Shown in pieces: positions 34,170-42,956 of a stretch of 64,000 nt of DNA. The stretch covers positions 16,799 to 80,798 of the forward strand of contig CAMMYS010000015.1 in NCBI GenBank assembly GCA_946528555.1, written 5' to 3'. This stretch comes from an uncultured Mycoplasmatota bacterium (GTDB lineage: Bacteria; Bacillota_I; Bacilli_A; RF39; UBA660). Both the position numbers and the translations under genes were made by a program. How positions within the stretch are numbered: the stretch's first letter is position 1; each line of letters starts with the position of its first letter. The notes beneath the pieces were generated by a model. It had not been told where the DNA came from. It saw only the letters and a list, made by a program, of their open reading frames with translations, and ran no database searches.

Positions 34170-35723
34170 ATGAATGATGTAGTATTCTCCATTTTGCTTG
34201 TAGTCGTTGGATTATTTGTGGGCGCTTCAATAGTAATGATATATAATAAATTTAGAGTAAGCGCAGCACAAAAAGAGGCTGATAAATTAATTGCAAATGC
34301 TAAAAAAGAAGCTGAAAAAGCTAAAAGAGATGGCATTTTAGAATTAAAGGAAGAAAGTTATAGATTAAAAAATCAAACTGACCAAGAAATTAAGGAAAAG
34401 AAAAAAGAACTTAATGATCTTAATCAAAGAATTGATAATCGTGAAAAAAGTCTAGACAAACGTGATGAATTATTAACTGATAGAGAAAGAAATCTAGATA
34501 AAAAAGACAAAGATTTATTAGCAAAACAAAAAGAAATTCAAGAAAAAGATGCAAAAATGGAGAGCATAATAAAAGAGCAAATAGCTCTTTTAGAAAAAAT
34601 CTCAGGTTTTTCTAAGGAAAAAGCTAGAGAATTAGTACTTAAAAAAGTAGAAGAAGAAATGTCTAATGAAATAGCTACTTATCTAAAAGATAGAGAAGAT
34701 GAAGCTAAATTAGAAGCAGATAAGAAAGCTAAAGATATTTTAGTTTCTAGTATGCAAAGATATTCAAATGATGTTACTAATGAACAAACAGTAAGTACTG
34801 TAGAACTTCCTAATGATGAAATGAAAGGTAGAATAATTGGTAGAGAAGGTAGAAATATCAGAACTATCGAAGCTGTTACTGGTGTAGATTTAATTATTGA
34901 TGATACTCCAGAAGTAATAGTATTATCTTCATTTGATCCATTAAGAAGAGAAATTGCTAAAGTTACTTTAGATACTTTAATTAAAGATGGTAGAATTCAC
35001 CCAGCAAGAATTGAAGAAATTTATGATAAGACTTGTGAAGATTATAAGAAAATTATTCGTGAAAAAGGTGAAGAAGCTTTATTTGAACTTGGTATATCTA
35101 AAGTAGATCCAGAAATAGTTGAAGCTATTGGTAGACTTGCATTTAGAACAAGTTATGGTCAAAATGTATTACAACATAGTGTAGAAGTAGCTCATCTATG
35201 TGGAATAATGGCTTCAGAAATAGGAGAAAATGTTACTCTTGCTAAAAGAGCAGGTTTACTTCATGATATAGGTAAAGCACTTGATTTTGAAGTAGAAGGA
35301 TCTCATGTTGAGATTGGTGCTGATTTAGCTAAAAAACATGGTGAAGATAAAGTTGTTATTAATGCAATCGAATCACATCATGGTGATAAGAAGAGTGAAT
35401 ATGTTATTTCAGAATTAGTATCAATTGCTGATACATTAAGTGCTGCTAGACCAGGAGCTAGAAATGATTCTTTAGAAAACTATGTTAAGAGACTTGAAGA
35501 ATTAGAAAGTATTGGTAATGAAATAGAAGGTGTTGATAAAACATTTGCTATGCAAGCTGGTAGAGAACTAAGAGTAGTTGTTAAACCAGATCAAATTGAT
35601 GATTTAACAAGTTACAAAGTTGCACGTGAAATCAAAGATAAAATTGAAGAAACAATGCAATATCCTGGTACTATTAAAGTAGTAGTAATTAGAGAAACAA
35701 GAGCTGAAGAAGTTGCTAAATAG
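34170..35723 (+). CDS. rny: Ribonuclease Y
   Basis: 517 residues, standard length. Order: N-terminal membrane helix ([19 protein letters not shown]), a coiled coil rich in Lys/Glu to about residue 200, a KH domain ([21 protein letters not shown]) and an HD domain with [11 protein letters not shown] membrane-tethered endoribonuclease that starts turnover of many mRNAs in Firmicutes. Start at 34170 follows GGAGG; an in-frame ATG at 34128 would add 14 non-conserved residues ahead of the anchor. Monocistronic by promoter and terminator. Confidence 0.96.
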   Translation: MNDVVFSILLVVVGLFVGASIVMIYNKFRVSAAQKEADKLIANAKKEAEKAKRDGILELKEESYRLKNQTDQEIKEKKKELNDLNQRIDNREKSLDKRDELLTDRERNLDKKDKDLLAKQKEIQEKDAKMESIIKEQIALLEKISGFSKEKARELVLKKVEEEMSNEIATYLKDREDEAKLEADKKAKDILVSSMQRYSNDVTNEQTVSTVELPNDEMKGRIIGREGRNIRTIEAVTGVDLIIDDTPEVIVLSSFDPLRREIAKVTLDTLIKDGRIHPARIEEIYDKTCEDYKKIIREKGEEALFELGISKVDPEIVEAIGRLAFRTSYGQNVLQHSVEVAHLCGIMASEIGENVTLAKRAGLLHDIGKALDFEVEGSHVEIGADLAKKHGEDKVVINAIESHHGDKKSEYVISELVSIADTLSAARPGARNDSLENYVKRLEELESIGNEIEGVDKTFAMQAGRELRVVVKPDQIDDLTSYKVAREIKDKIEETMQYPGTIKVVVIRETRAEEVAK

Positions 35724-35736
35724 TAACTTCTTTTTT
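35707..35736 (+). terminator. Terminator built from the last rny codons
   Basis: GAAGTTGCT / AGTAACTTC stem (one G.T pair), loop AAAT, then six Ts. The stop codon lies within the hairpin. Confidence 0.8.
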
Positions 35737-35778
35737 ATTTTAAGTATGATATAATTATATTTAGGATAGGTGAAAGAT

Positions 35779-38679
35779 ATGAATATTGATGGCTATACAA
35801 TATCTAAAGGTGATAATGACACTTTACTAATTCAAGATGGTAATGGCATAGTATATAGAGTTGATATTAATAATTATAATGCTAATGAACATACATATAT
35901 TTATGAAAACACTAGACAAACTACAAATGATTATACGACTGTAGCTGGATATGTATATAGCCAAAATATTACAAAAGGTAATTCAATAGGAGTTACTTTT
36001 CCAACAACATTAATTCAAAGCGATAGTAGTAGTGGAAGAACACATACAACTGAAAATTTTAGAACTACTGTTGCTGATTCAACAAAACAATTTATGAATG
36101 ATTTACCAGGATTAATAGGTAAAATTAATGGTAATACTAATACTAATGCAACAACTATTAGTTCATCAAGTGAACCAAGTTATACAATTATTTCTCGTGG
36201 TTGGAGTGGAGGAACTCAACCAGCTGTTGAACTTGCTGCTGCTAATGGTAGTAGTGTAGCTGTAATGATTGATCCCAATAGATCTGGTCTTGATGTAACA
36301 GGATTAGAAAGACCATCATCAGAGTTATACCAAGCATTAAAAAATAATGGTACAGTAATTGTATCAGTAAAAGGATATTCTGTAGAATCTGAATATGCAA
36401 CTGATACTGAAAAAGGTGCTGTTGATAATGGTATTCCTGTAGTAGTAGTTAAAAATAATAAAATAGAAAATCATACTGCATTAGAAAATTTTGCTAGTGA
36501 TACAAGATTAGATGCTTATTTATCAGGTGAAATATCATATGATGAGTTTGCTTCTAATTGTAGAGCAAATGGATATGATCCTAATGATTTAACAATGACA
36601 AGAGTTATTGGTTATGATTCAAATGGAAAAGCAATAACAGAAAAAATTAATTTTAATGATTATTCAAATGTACCAAATACAAAAATAACTAAAACTGTAG
36701 AAGAATTATATGCAGAAAATACTAATTTAAGTGATTTTGCTAACGTATATAGTGGTTCTGGAGATACTCTAGCATCAAATCTATCTTATGTTAATAATTC
36801 AATGAGTGAACTAAGAAGCCAAATAGGTGAACATCAAGATTTGAATTATACAAAAGAATCAGATAATGAAGCAAACATAGTAGGAGCAATGTATAATGTT
36901 ACAAACTACTATGGAACAGTAACAAATTTATTATATGGTAACTTAAATGCAGAAGCAGAAGCTGTATATGGAATAGCAAATGCAATATATCAAATGGATG
37001 GATTCTCATCAGTAATGGCAGAATCAACATTATCAGATGGAGTAAGTACTTTATTTAGTAGTAGTAATCCAGCTGTTGCTGAACAATTAGAAAATTTAAA
37101 AGCTGCAACAGCAGGTTTATATGATAATGCAAAGAATGCTGTAATGGCTGGTGGAAGATATGATGAATTATCAAATATATTAGGCAAAAATGTACAATCA
37201 GGTGGAGTAGGAAAAATAAGTGTTAGTTCACTTGAAAGTGCAATTAAGTCTATAGTACCAGCATTAGGTAGTGAAGTAGATAGAGCAAAAGCATTAAATT
37301 CTAGTGTAACAGATTTTATGTCTGGAATTGGAGCATCTAATGTACTACAAGGTCAAGTTTGGGAAGATGTTAAAACAAACATGGCTAATTATCAAAACTT
37401 ATTAGATGCTAATGTTAAAGCTGCAACATTTATTGAAGATTCAGTTTTAACAGCTATGGGAATGGTTAGTGACTATATCCAAGGAGCTAGCGATAAAATA
37501 GCTGCTGTAGGTGCACTTGCAAATTATGGAGGACTTGCTACATCAATAAGTGAATTAGATGATAGTAAGTTACCTGAGTTACTAGCTGCTCTTACAGAGA
37601 TGCAAGCTAAAATAGATGAAACAGAAGCAACAATTAATCAAATGGAAGCTTCTAAACATATGGTAGATGATGGGTATACAGATGAACTTGGCAACTTTAT
37701 AAAAACAGGTGAACATCAAGAACCACCAGAAGCTGAAATACAGGCATTCAGAGATAAGTTAACTGAATACACCGAAATTAAAGCAACATTAGATGCTTAT
37801 AAAGGTGTATTAGAAGGACTTGCACCTGTAGTACAAGCCGCACAAAACTTAATTAATGATGCAGTTGGACAAGTAAAAGCAATGTATGAAAATCCAGTAC
37901 AAGATACAGATGGAAACTTAACATTTAATGCAGACTTTAATTTGGATTTAAGTCCATATTCAGAATATATAGATACATCTAAAGATTATAAAGGTTTAAT
38001 AAACGATTACTATAATAAATTAACTCAGCCTGAAGGAGAAGATCCAATATCAAATCCAGCTGCTGACACTGATGCTGGAAGTCAAGAAGATGGGAATCCT
38101 GATAAAAATCCAGGCACTGGTTCTGGAGGGGGAGGACATGGTGGCGGAAACAACACTGGTGGTGGAAATACTGGTGGGGGTAATAAACCAGAGCCAAAAA
38201 CAACACCTGAAGTTAAAACTGAAGCACCTGAAAAGAAAACTGAGGTTAATACTTCAATGCCATTTGATCCAGAAGAAGAACCTTATCCTTGGAATGGTGA
38301 TGATGAAATAATTGTAATTCCAGAGGAACCTGATCATGCAGTTAATTTACCATTTATATATGATGAAAATAATAAACCTCAAATAATAAATTTAGATGCA
38401 GAACTTGGAAATGATGTTCCTAGTAATAATACTGTTATTGAAGAACCTACATTAGGTAATGAATATACTGAAGTTGTTTATGAAAAGCCAAAAGTTGTTA
38501 ATATATCAAGTACTTCATCTGTTACTCCAGTTCAAAAAGAGCAAAGCAAATCACTTAGAACAATGGGTATCGCTTCAGGATTAGGAGTGGCAATTGGAGC
38601 AGCATCTTTAGGTGCACATTCAATTATTAAAAATAAAGATGAAGAAAATGAAAAAGAGGATTATGGTTATAATAAATAG
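35779..38679 (+). CDS. Large type VII secretion-like surface protein with GxSxG segment
   Basis: 966 residues, no signal peptide. An N-terminal beta region is followed by a Rossmann-like stretch with G141-W-S143-G-G145 (a lipase-type nucleophile elbow candidate) and PVVVVKNNKIENHTA later. Long helices at about 300-720 include VWEDVKTNMANYQNLL, in the style of WXG/LXG secretion substrates. Then a Gly-rich hinge (GGGGHGGGNNTGGGN), an acidic Pro-rich region and one C-terminal helix TMGIASGLGVAIGAASLG before a charged tail. A substrate or surface arm of the Esx pathway encoded at 58939-64000 is plausible. Hydrolase activity is a guess. Confidence 0.6.
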   Translation: MNIDGYTISKGDNDTLLIQDGNGIVYRVDINNYNANEHTYIYENTRQTTNDYTTVAGYVYSQNITKGNSIGVTFPTTLIQSDSSSGRTHTTENFRTTVADSTKQFMNDLPGLIGKINGNTNTNATTISSSSEPSYTIISRGWSGGTQPAVELAAANGSSVAVMIDPNRSGLDVTGLERPSSELYQALKNNGTVIVSVKGYSVESEYATDTEKGAVDNGIPVVVVKNNKIENHTALENFASDTRLDAYLSGEISYDEFASNCRANGYDPNDLTMTRVIGYDSNGKAITEKINFNDYSNVPNTKITKTVEELYAENTNLSDFANVYSGSGDTLASNLSYVNNSMSELRSQIGEHQDLNYTKESDNEANIVGAMYNVTNYYGTVTNLLYGNLNAEAEAVYGIANAIYQMDGFSSVMAESTLSDGVSTLFSSSNPAVAEQLENLKAATAGLYDNAKNAVMAGGRYDELSNILGKNVQSGGVGKISVSSLESAIKSIVPALGSEVDRAKALNSSVTDFMSGIGASNVLQGQVWEDVKTNMANYQNLLDANVKAATFIEDSVLTAMGMVSDYIQGASDKIAAVGALANYGGLATSISELDDSKLPELLAALTEMQAKIDETEATINQMEASKHMVDDGYTDELGNFIKTGEHQEPPEAEIQAFRDKLTEYTEIKATLDAYKGVLEGLAPVVQAAQNLINDAVGQVKAMYENPVQDTDGNLTFNADFNLDLSPYSEYIDTSKDYKGLINDYYNKLTQPEGEDPISNPAADTDAGSQEDGNPDKNPGTGSGGGGHGGGNNTGGGNTGGGNKPEPKTTPEVKTEAPEKKTEVNTSMPFDPEEEPYPWNGDDEIIVIPEEPDHAVNLPFIYDENNKPQIINLDAELGNDVPSNNTVIEEPTLGNEYTEVVYEKPKVVNISSTSSVTPVQKEQSKSLRTMGIASGLGVAIGAASLGAHSIIKNKDEENEKEDYGYNK

Positions 38680-38707
38680 AAAATGCTATTAAGTATTTTC
38701 TTTTTTT
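38679..38707 (+). terminator. Rho-independent terminator after large T7-like gene
   Basis: GAAAATGCT / AGTATTTTC stem (one G.T), loop ATTA, seven Ts. Begins on the final base of the stop codon. Confidence 0.85.
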
Positions 38708-38733
38708 ATGTTAGAATAAAACTGGTGATTTTT

Positions 38734-39498
38734 ATGAGAGCGCTTATTACAGGGGCCTCTAATGGCTTAGGAAAAGATTTTGCTATTAAATTAGCTAATA
38801 TGGGATATGATTTAGTTTTAGTAGCAAGAAGTGAAGATAAATTAGATCATATACAAAATGATTTAAAAGATATGGTAGATGTTAAAACAGAAGTTATGGA
38901 TTTAAGTATAAAAGAAAATGTATACAAATTATATGAAAAATATCGTAATAAAATAGATCTATTAATTAATAATGCTGGATATGGTTTATGCGATGATTTT
39001 AGTAGAATAGATTTAGATAATGAATTAAATATGATTAATTTAAATATTGTTTCTGTACATATATTAACTAAATTATTCTTAAATGATTTTATTGCTAAAG
39101 ATAGTGGTCAAATATTAAATGTAGCATCACTTGCAGCTTTTGAACCTGGCCCTTTAATGGCAACATATTATAGTACTAAATCATATGTTTATAATTTAAC
39201 AATGTCTATTTACGAAGAATTAAGAAGAAATAAAAGTAATGTTAAAATTAGCGTTCTTTGTCCAGGACCAGTTGATACTGGATTTAATGATAGAGCAAAA
39301 GTTAATTTTAGTGTTAAACCTCTAACTAGTGATTATGTAACAAGTTATGCACTAAAGAAATTGAAACATAATAAGTTATTAATAATACCAAGTTTAAGAA
39401 TGAAATTAACTGTTTTTGGTGTTAGATTTATGCCAAGAAAATTATTACTTAAAATGACATATAATATTCAAGAAAGAAAGACCAAATCTAAATTATAG
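38734..39498 (+). CDS. Short-chain dehydrogenase/reductase
   Basis: 254 residues, classical SDR: TGASNGLG cofactor loop, NNAGYG, catalytic Ser in NVASLAA and YYSTK (Y-x3-K). R40 in VARSEDKL suggests NADP preference. Start at 38734 follows GGTGAT; the longer in-frame ATG at 38683 lies in the terminator. The DltE/YqjQ-like C-terminal end (MPRKLLLKMTYN) resembles membrane-associated SDRs. Substrate unknown. Confidence 0.88.
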   Translation: MRALITGASNGLGKDFAIKLANMGYDLVLVARSEDKLDHIQNDLKDMVDVKTEVMDLSIKENVYKLYEKYRNKIDLLINNAGYGLCDDFSRIDLDNELNMINLNIVSVHILTKLFLNDFIAKDSGQILNVASLAAFEPGPLMATYYSTKSYVYNLTMSIYEELRRNKSNVKISVLCPGPVDTGFNDRAKVNFSVKPLTSDYVTSYALKKLKHNKLLIIPSLRMKLTVFGVRFMPRKLLLKMTYNIQERKTKSKL

Positions 39499-39542
39499 TT
39501 TTAATTTAAAAACTAATATTGTATAATTAAAAAGGTGATATT

Positions 39543-39794
39543 ATGAAAATAGTTAAGATTTCATCTTTGGGTTGCCCATCATGTATTATAATGAATAAAA
39601 TATTCAATCAAATAAAAGATGAATATGATTTTGAATTAGAAGAACTAGATTTTGATTTAGATTCTTTTGAAGAATATAAACCAGGTAATATTATGCCTGT
39701 ATATATATTTTTTAAAGATGGTAAAGAAATAACAAGATTAGTTGGTGAGCATAAAAAAGAAGAATTTATAAAGATATTGGAGGAGAATAAATGA
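39543..39794 (+). CDS. Thioredoxin-like protein (CPSC)
   Basis: 83 residues, one thioredoxin fold with redox pair C-P-S-C near residue 15 and the cis-Pro in IMPVYIFF. No signal peptide, so cytosolic. Its stop overlaps the start of the membrane redox protein (ATGA), so it probably passes electrons to that protein's CcdA-like membrane part. AAAGGTGAT ribosome site. Confidence 0.85.
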   Translation: MKIVKISSLGCPSCIIMNKIFNQIKDEYDFELEELDFDLDSFEEYKPGNIMPVYIFFKDGKEITRLVGEHKKEEFIKILEENK

Positions 39795-40993
39795 AAAAAT
39801 TAATTTATGTGATTTTAATAACTTTATTATTTATTCCAACAATATTATTTGCTAGTGAAAAAGATATAAATATATATTGGTTTCATGGAAAAGAATGTCC
39901 ACATTGCCAAGAAGAAAAAGTTTTCTTAGATAAATATTTAGATAAACATAAAAATGTACATTTAGTAGATTATGAAGTATGGCATAATGATGAAAATATG
40001 GTTAAGTTTACTGAAGTAGCAAAATTACTTGATGAAAAAACTTCAGGTGTACCATTCTTAGTAATTGGTAATAATTCAGTAATTGGATATATAGATGGTT
40101 ATACTGATGAAGTAATTACTAATACAATTAATTATTATTCAGCTAATAATTATGTTGATGGTGTAGGTATATATTTAGGCGTAGTAGATGGTAATATTGA
40201 TGACTGGGATAAAAATATAAAATATATCGAAAATGAAGATGAGTTAGTAGTACCAGATAATTTAGAAAATATTGTTAAAAACTCATCATTACTTGTTAGT
40301 GCTATTGTAATAGGATTTATTGATGGATTAAATCCATGTGCTATGTGGATACTTTTATTCTTAATATCAATGTTATTTAGTATAAGAAGCAAAAAGAAAA
40401 GATGGTTAATAGGATCTGCATTCTTAATATCATCAGCACTTGTATATTTCTTATTCTTACTATCATGGATAGATATATCAGTATATTTAACAAAGATAAC
40501 TTATATAAGATTAGGTATAGCAGCAATAGCAGTTATATTTGGAGCTTATTCAATTATTAGATTTATTAATAATATTGGTAAAGAAGATGGATGTGAAGTA
40601 GTTAATACTAAAAACAGAAGAAGAATTATTGCTGCTATTAAAAAGATAGTTAAAGAAAAATCAATTTTTGTAGCAATACTTGGAGTAGCTTTACTAGCAG
40701 TAAGTGTTAATATAATTGAATTACTATGTTCACTTGGATTACCTGTATTATTTACTCAATTATTAGTATTAAATGAAGTAAATACATTCTGGAAATTTAT
40801 TTATTCATTTGTATATGTATTCTTTTTCTTAATAGATGATACTATTATATTTATAATAGCTATGAAGACATTAGAAATAAAAACTATTTCAAATAAAGTA
40901 GGTAAATATGCACATCTAATTGGTGGAATACTAATGCTTTTAATAGGAGTATTAATGTTATTTAAACCTGATTGGTTAATGTTAAACTTTTAA
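39791..40993 (+). CDS. Thioredoxin-domain/CcdA-like membrane electron carrier
   Basis: 400 residues. N-terminal export helix, then an extracytoplasmic thioredoxin domain with GKECPHC and cis-Pro GVPFL (residues ~25-125). From about 155 come six membrane helices with GFIDGLNPCAMWILLF and, near residue 315, LLCSLGLPVLF. The two membrane cysteines are the usual CcdA/DsbD relay pair. Together with the preceding thioredoxin it should carry reducing power across the membrane to surface proteins with disulfides. The secreted Hint protein in this window does contain cysteines. Confidence 0.8.
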   Translation: MKKLIYVILITLLFIPTILFASEKDINIYWFHGKECPHCQEEKVFLDKYLDKHKNVHLVDYEVWHNDENMVKFTEVAKLLDEKTSGVPFLVIGNNSVIGYIDGYTDEVITNTINYYSANNYVDGVGIYLGVVDGNIDDWDKNIKYIENEDELVVPDNLENIVKNSSLLVSAIVIGFIDGLNPCAMWILLFLISMLFSIRSKKKRWLIGSAFLISSALVYFLFLLSWIDISVYLTKITYIRLGIAAIAVIFGAYSIIRFINNIGKEDGCEVVNTKNRRRIIAAIKKIVKEKSIFVAILGVALLAVSVNIIELLCSLGLPVLFTQLLVLNEVNTFWKFIYSFVYVFFFLIDDTIIFIIAMKTLEIKTISNKVGKYAHLIGGILMLLIGVLMLFKPDWLMLNF

Positions 40994-41001
40994 TATAATA
41001 A

Positions 41002-41038
41002 AATAAAGATTAATTAACTTTAGTCTTTATTTTTTTTT
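41002..41038 (+). terminator. Rho-independent terminator
   Basis: 12-bp stem AATAAAGATTAA / TTTAGTCTTTATT-like with one T.G pair, followed by eight Ts. Confidence 0.85.
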
Positions 41039-41086
41039 ATATTTTTGATAGAATGATTATAGATAATAGAAGGGTGTTGTTTTAGT

Positions 41087-42931
41087 ATGCTAGGAAAAAT
41101 ATTAACTATTAATAAAAACAGTACTATTGTTAAATTAAATCCTGAAATATTAAGTAAAGCAAGTGATTTAATTAATGTACATGTTGTTTTTGAAGATTCT
41201 GATAAAAAAATATTAGGTGAAGTAGATTCTATTTTAGAAGATACTATTAAGATTACATTTTTAGGAGAACTTACTGAAAATGATTTTATTGGTGGAGTTT
41301 TAAGAAAACCAAGTCTAGAAGCAAAAATAAGAATTATTAATGATGATGAATTAAAAATTCTTACAGGGCCTAGAACTAAATGTTTATCTTTAGGTGTATC
41401 CCCCTTATATAATAACGCACCTTTAACAGTAGATTTAGATGATATGTTTTCAAACCATACAGCTATTTTTGGTAATACTGGTAGTGGTAAAACATATGGT
41501 ATATGTAGAATAATTCAAAATATTTTCCCTAATAGTCAAATAATTCCATATAAATCAAATTTATTTATATTTGATTCTTATGGTGAATATATGAATGCAT
41601 TTTCTAAATTAAATGACATCTCTCCATATTATAATTTTAAAGTTATAACAACTAGTGAAAAGAAAGAATATGAAAAATTAAATATTCCTGTATGTTTATT
41701 AGATTTAGAAGATGTATTAAACTTACTTGAAGCAACATCTTTCTCACAAATATCTATGGTTGAAACAGCACTTACATATGTTAAGATGTTTGCTAGAGAA
41801 GATCAAGAAGCAATAGATTTTAAAAATCATATTCTTGCTAAAGCAGTTATTAATATAATGTATACTAATCAAACTTCTACAAGAATTAGAGATCAAATAT
41901 TTGAAATATTAAATGAAACTTCTACTCCAGAAATGAGTTTATCAGCAGAAGTTCCTGGTATTGGATTTACAAGAAGTTTTAGAAATTGTTTTGATATAGA
42001 TAGTGAAGGAAGATTTGCAGAACATAAAATTATTTCAGATTATATTAAACAATTTATTGATGAAGATAGAAAATGGAATTTTGAAGCTGCTGGAGTAACA
42101 TATTCATTACATGATTTAGAAGTGGCTTTAAACTTTACTTTATATAGTGAAAGATATTTATTAAATGAAGCAATGTATGACTCAGCAATGAGTTTAAAAG
42201 TTAAATTACATGATTTAGCTACTAGACAATATAGAGAATTCTTCTCATCAGATAGTTATATTACATTAGATGAATATATAAGAAAGATTCAAATTAAAGA
42301 TAATAAAAAGTGTCAAATTGTTAACTTCAATTTAGAAGATGTAGATGATAGATTTGCTCGTACAATAGTTAAAATCTTTGGACGTATGTTTATGAAATTT
42401 ACACGTGCTTTAGATGATAGAGCATCATTCCCAATACATATGATACTTGAAGAAGCACACAGATATGTTATAGATGGTGATGATAAAAAATTATTTGGAT
42501 ATAATATATTTGAAAGAATTGCTAAAGAAGGTAGAAAATATGGTCTATTGTTAACATTAATTACACAAAGACCTACTGATATAAATGAAAATGTTATATC
42601 ACAATGTGCTAACTTCTTAATATTTAAAATAAATCACCCAGCTGATTTAGAATATATTGCTAAGAGTGTACCAAATATGAGTGAAGATATTGTTGAAAAA
42701 CAAAAGACATTACAATCTGGTACTTGTGTAGCATTTGGTAGAATATTTAAAATACCAATGATTGTTAAGATGGAGAAAGCTGATCCACCACCAACAAGTT
42801 CAAACTGCGATATATTTGGTAATTGGATGGTTAAATTAAAACAAGAACCATCACCTGCTGTACAACCAGCACCAGTTGTGGAACAATCTCAAACAGCAAC
42901 GCCTGCATTTGAAGGGACTCCACAAGCATAA
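41087..42931 (+). CDS. HerA-like (DUF87) hexameric ATPase
   Basis: 614 residues. The N-terminal ~100 form a HAS-barrel-like beta domain. Walker A is G129-NTGSG-K135-T136. Walker B is in HMILEEAHRY with E455/E456. Between them is a helical insert, and at the end a Pro/Ala/Gln-rich tail of about 40 residues. HerA-type ATPases pump DNA with NurA in archaea. In bacteria they also occur alone or in defence systems. No NurA or Sir2-like partner is adjacent, so the cargo is unknown. Followed by a GH31 gene 25 bases later, possibly co-transcribed. Confidence 0.82.
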   Translation: MLGKILTINKNSTIVKLNPEILSKASDLINVHVVFEDSDKKILGEVDSILEDTIKITFLGELTENDFIGGVLRKPSLEAKIRIINDDELKILTGPRTKCLSLGVSPLYNNAPLTVDLDDMFSNHTAIFGNTGSGKTYGICRIIQNIFPNSQIIPYKSNLFIFDSYGEYMNAFSKLNDISPYYNFKVITTSEKKEYEKLNIPVCLLDLEDVLNLLEATSFSQISMVETALTYVKMFAREDQEAIDFKNHILAKAVINIMYTNQTSTRIRDQIFEILNETSTPEMSLSAEVPGIGFTRSFRNCFDIDSEGRFAEHKIISDYIKQFIDEDRKWNFEAAGVTYSLHDLEVALNFTLYSERYLLNEAMYDSAMSLKVKLHDLATRQYREFFSSDSYITLDEYIRKIQIKDNKKCQIVNFNLEDVDDRFARTIVKIFGRMFMKFTRALDDRASFPIHMILEEAHRYVIDGDDKKLFGYNIFERIAKEGRKYGLLLTLITQRPTDINENVISQCANFLIFKINHPADLEYIAKSVPNMSEDIVEKQKTLQSGTCVAFGRIFKIPMIVKMEKADPPPTSSNCDIFGNWMVKLKQEPSPAVQPAPVVEQSQTATPAFEGTPQA

Positions 42932-42956
42932 AAAAGAATAGAAAGGAAGGATAATT

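Noticed and set aside
38072..38311. Alternate-frame 79-codon frame in the Gly-rich hinge of the large T7-like gene.
   Set aside because: It lies inside a well-supported gene and has no ribosome site or recognisable sequence.
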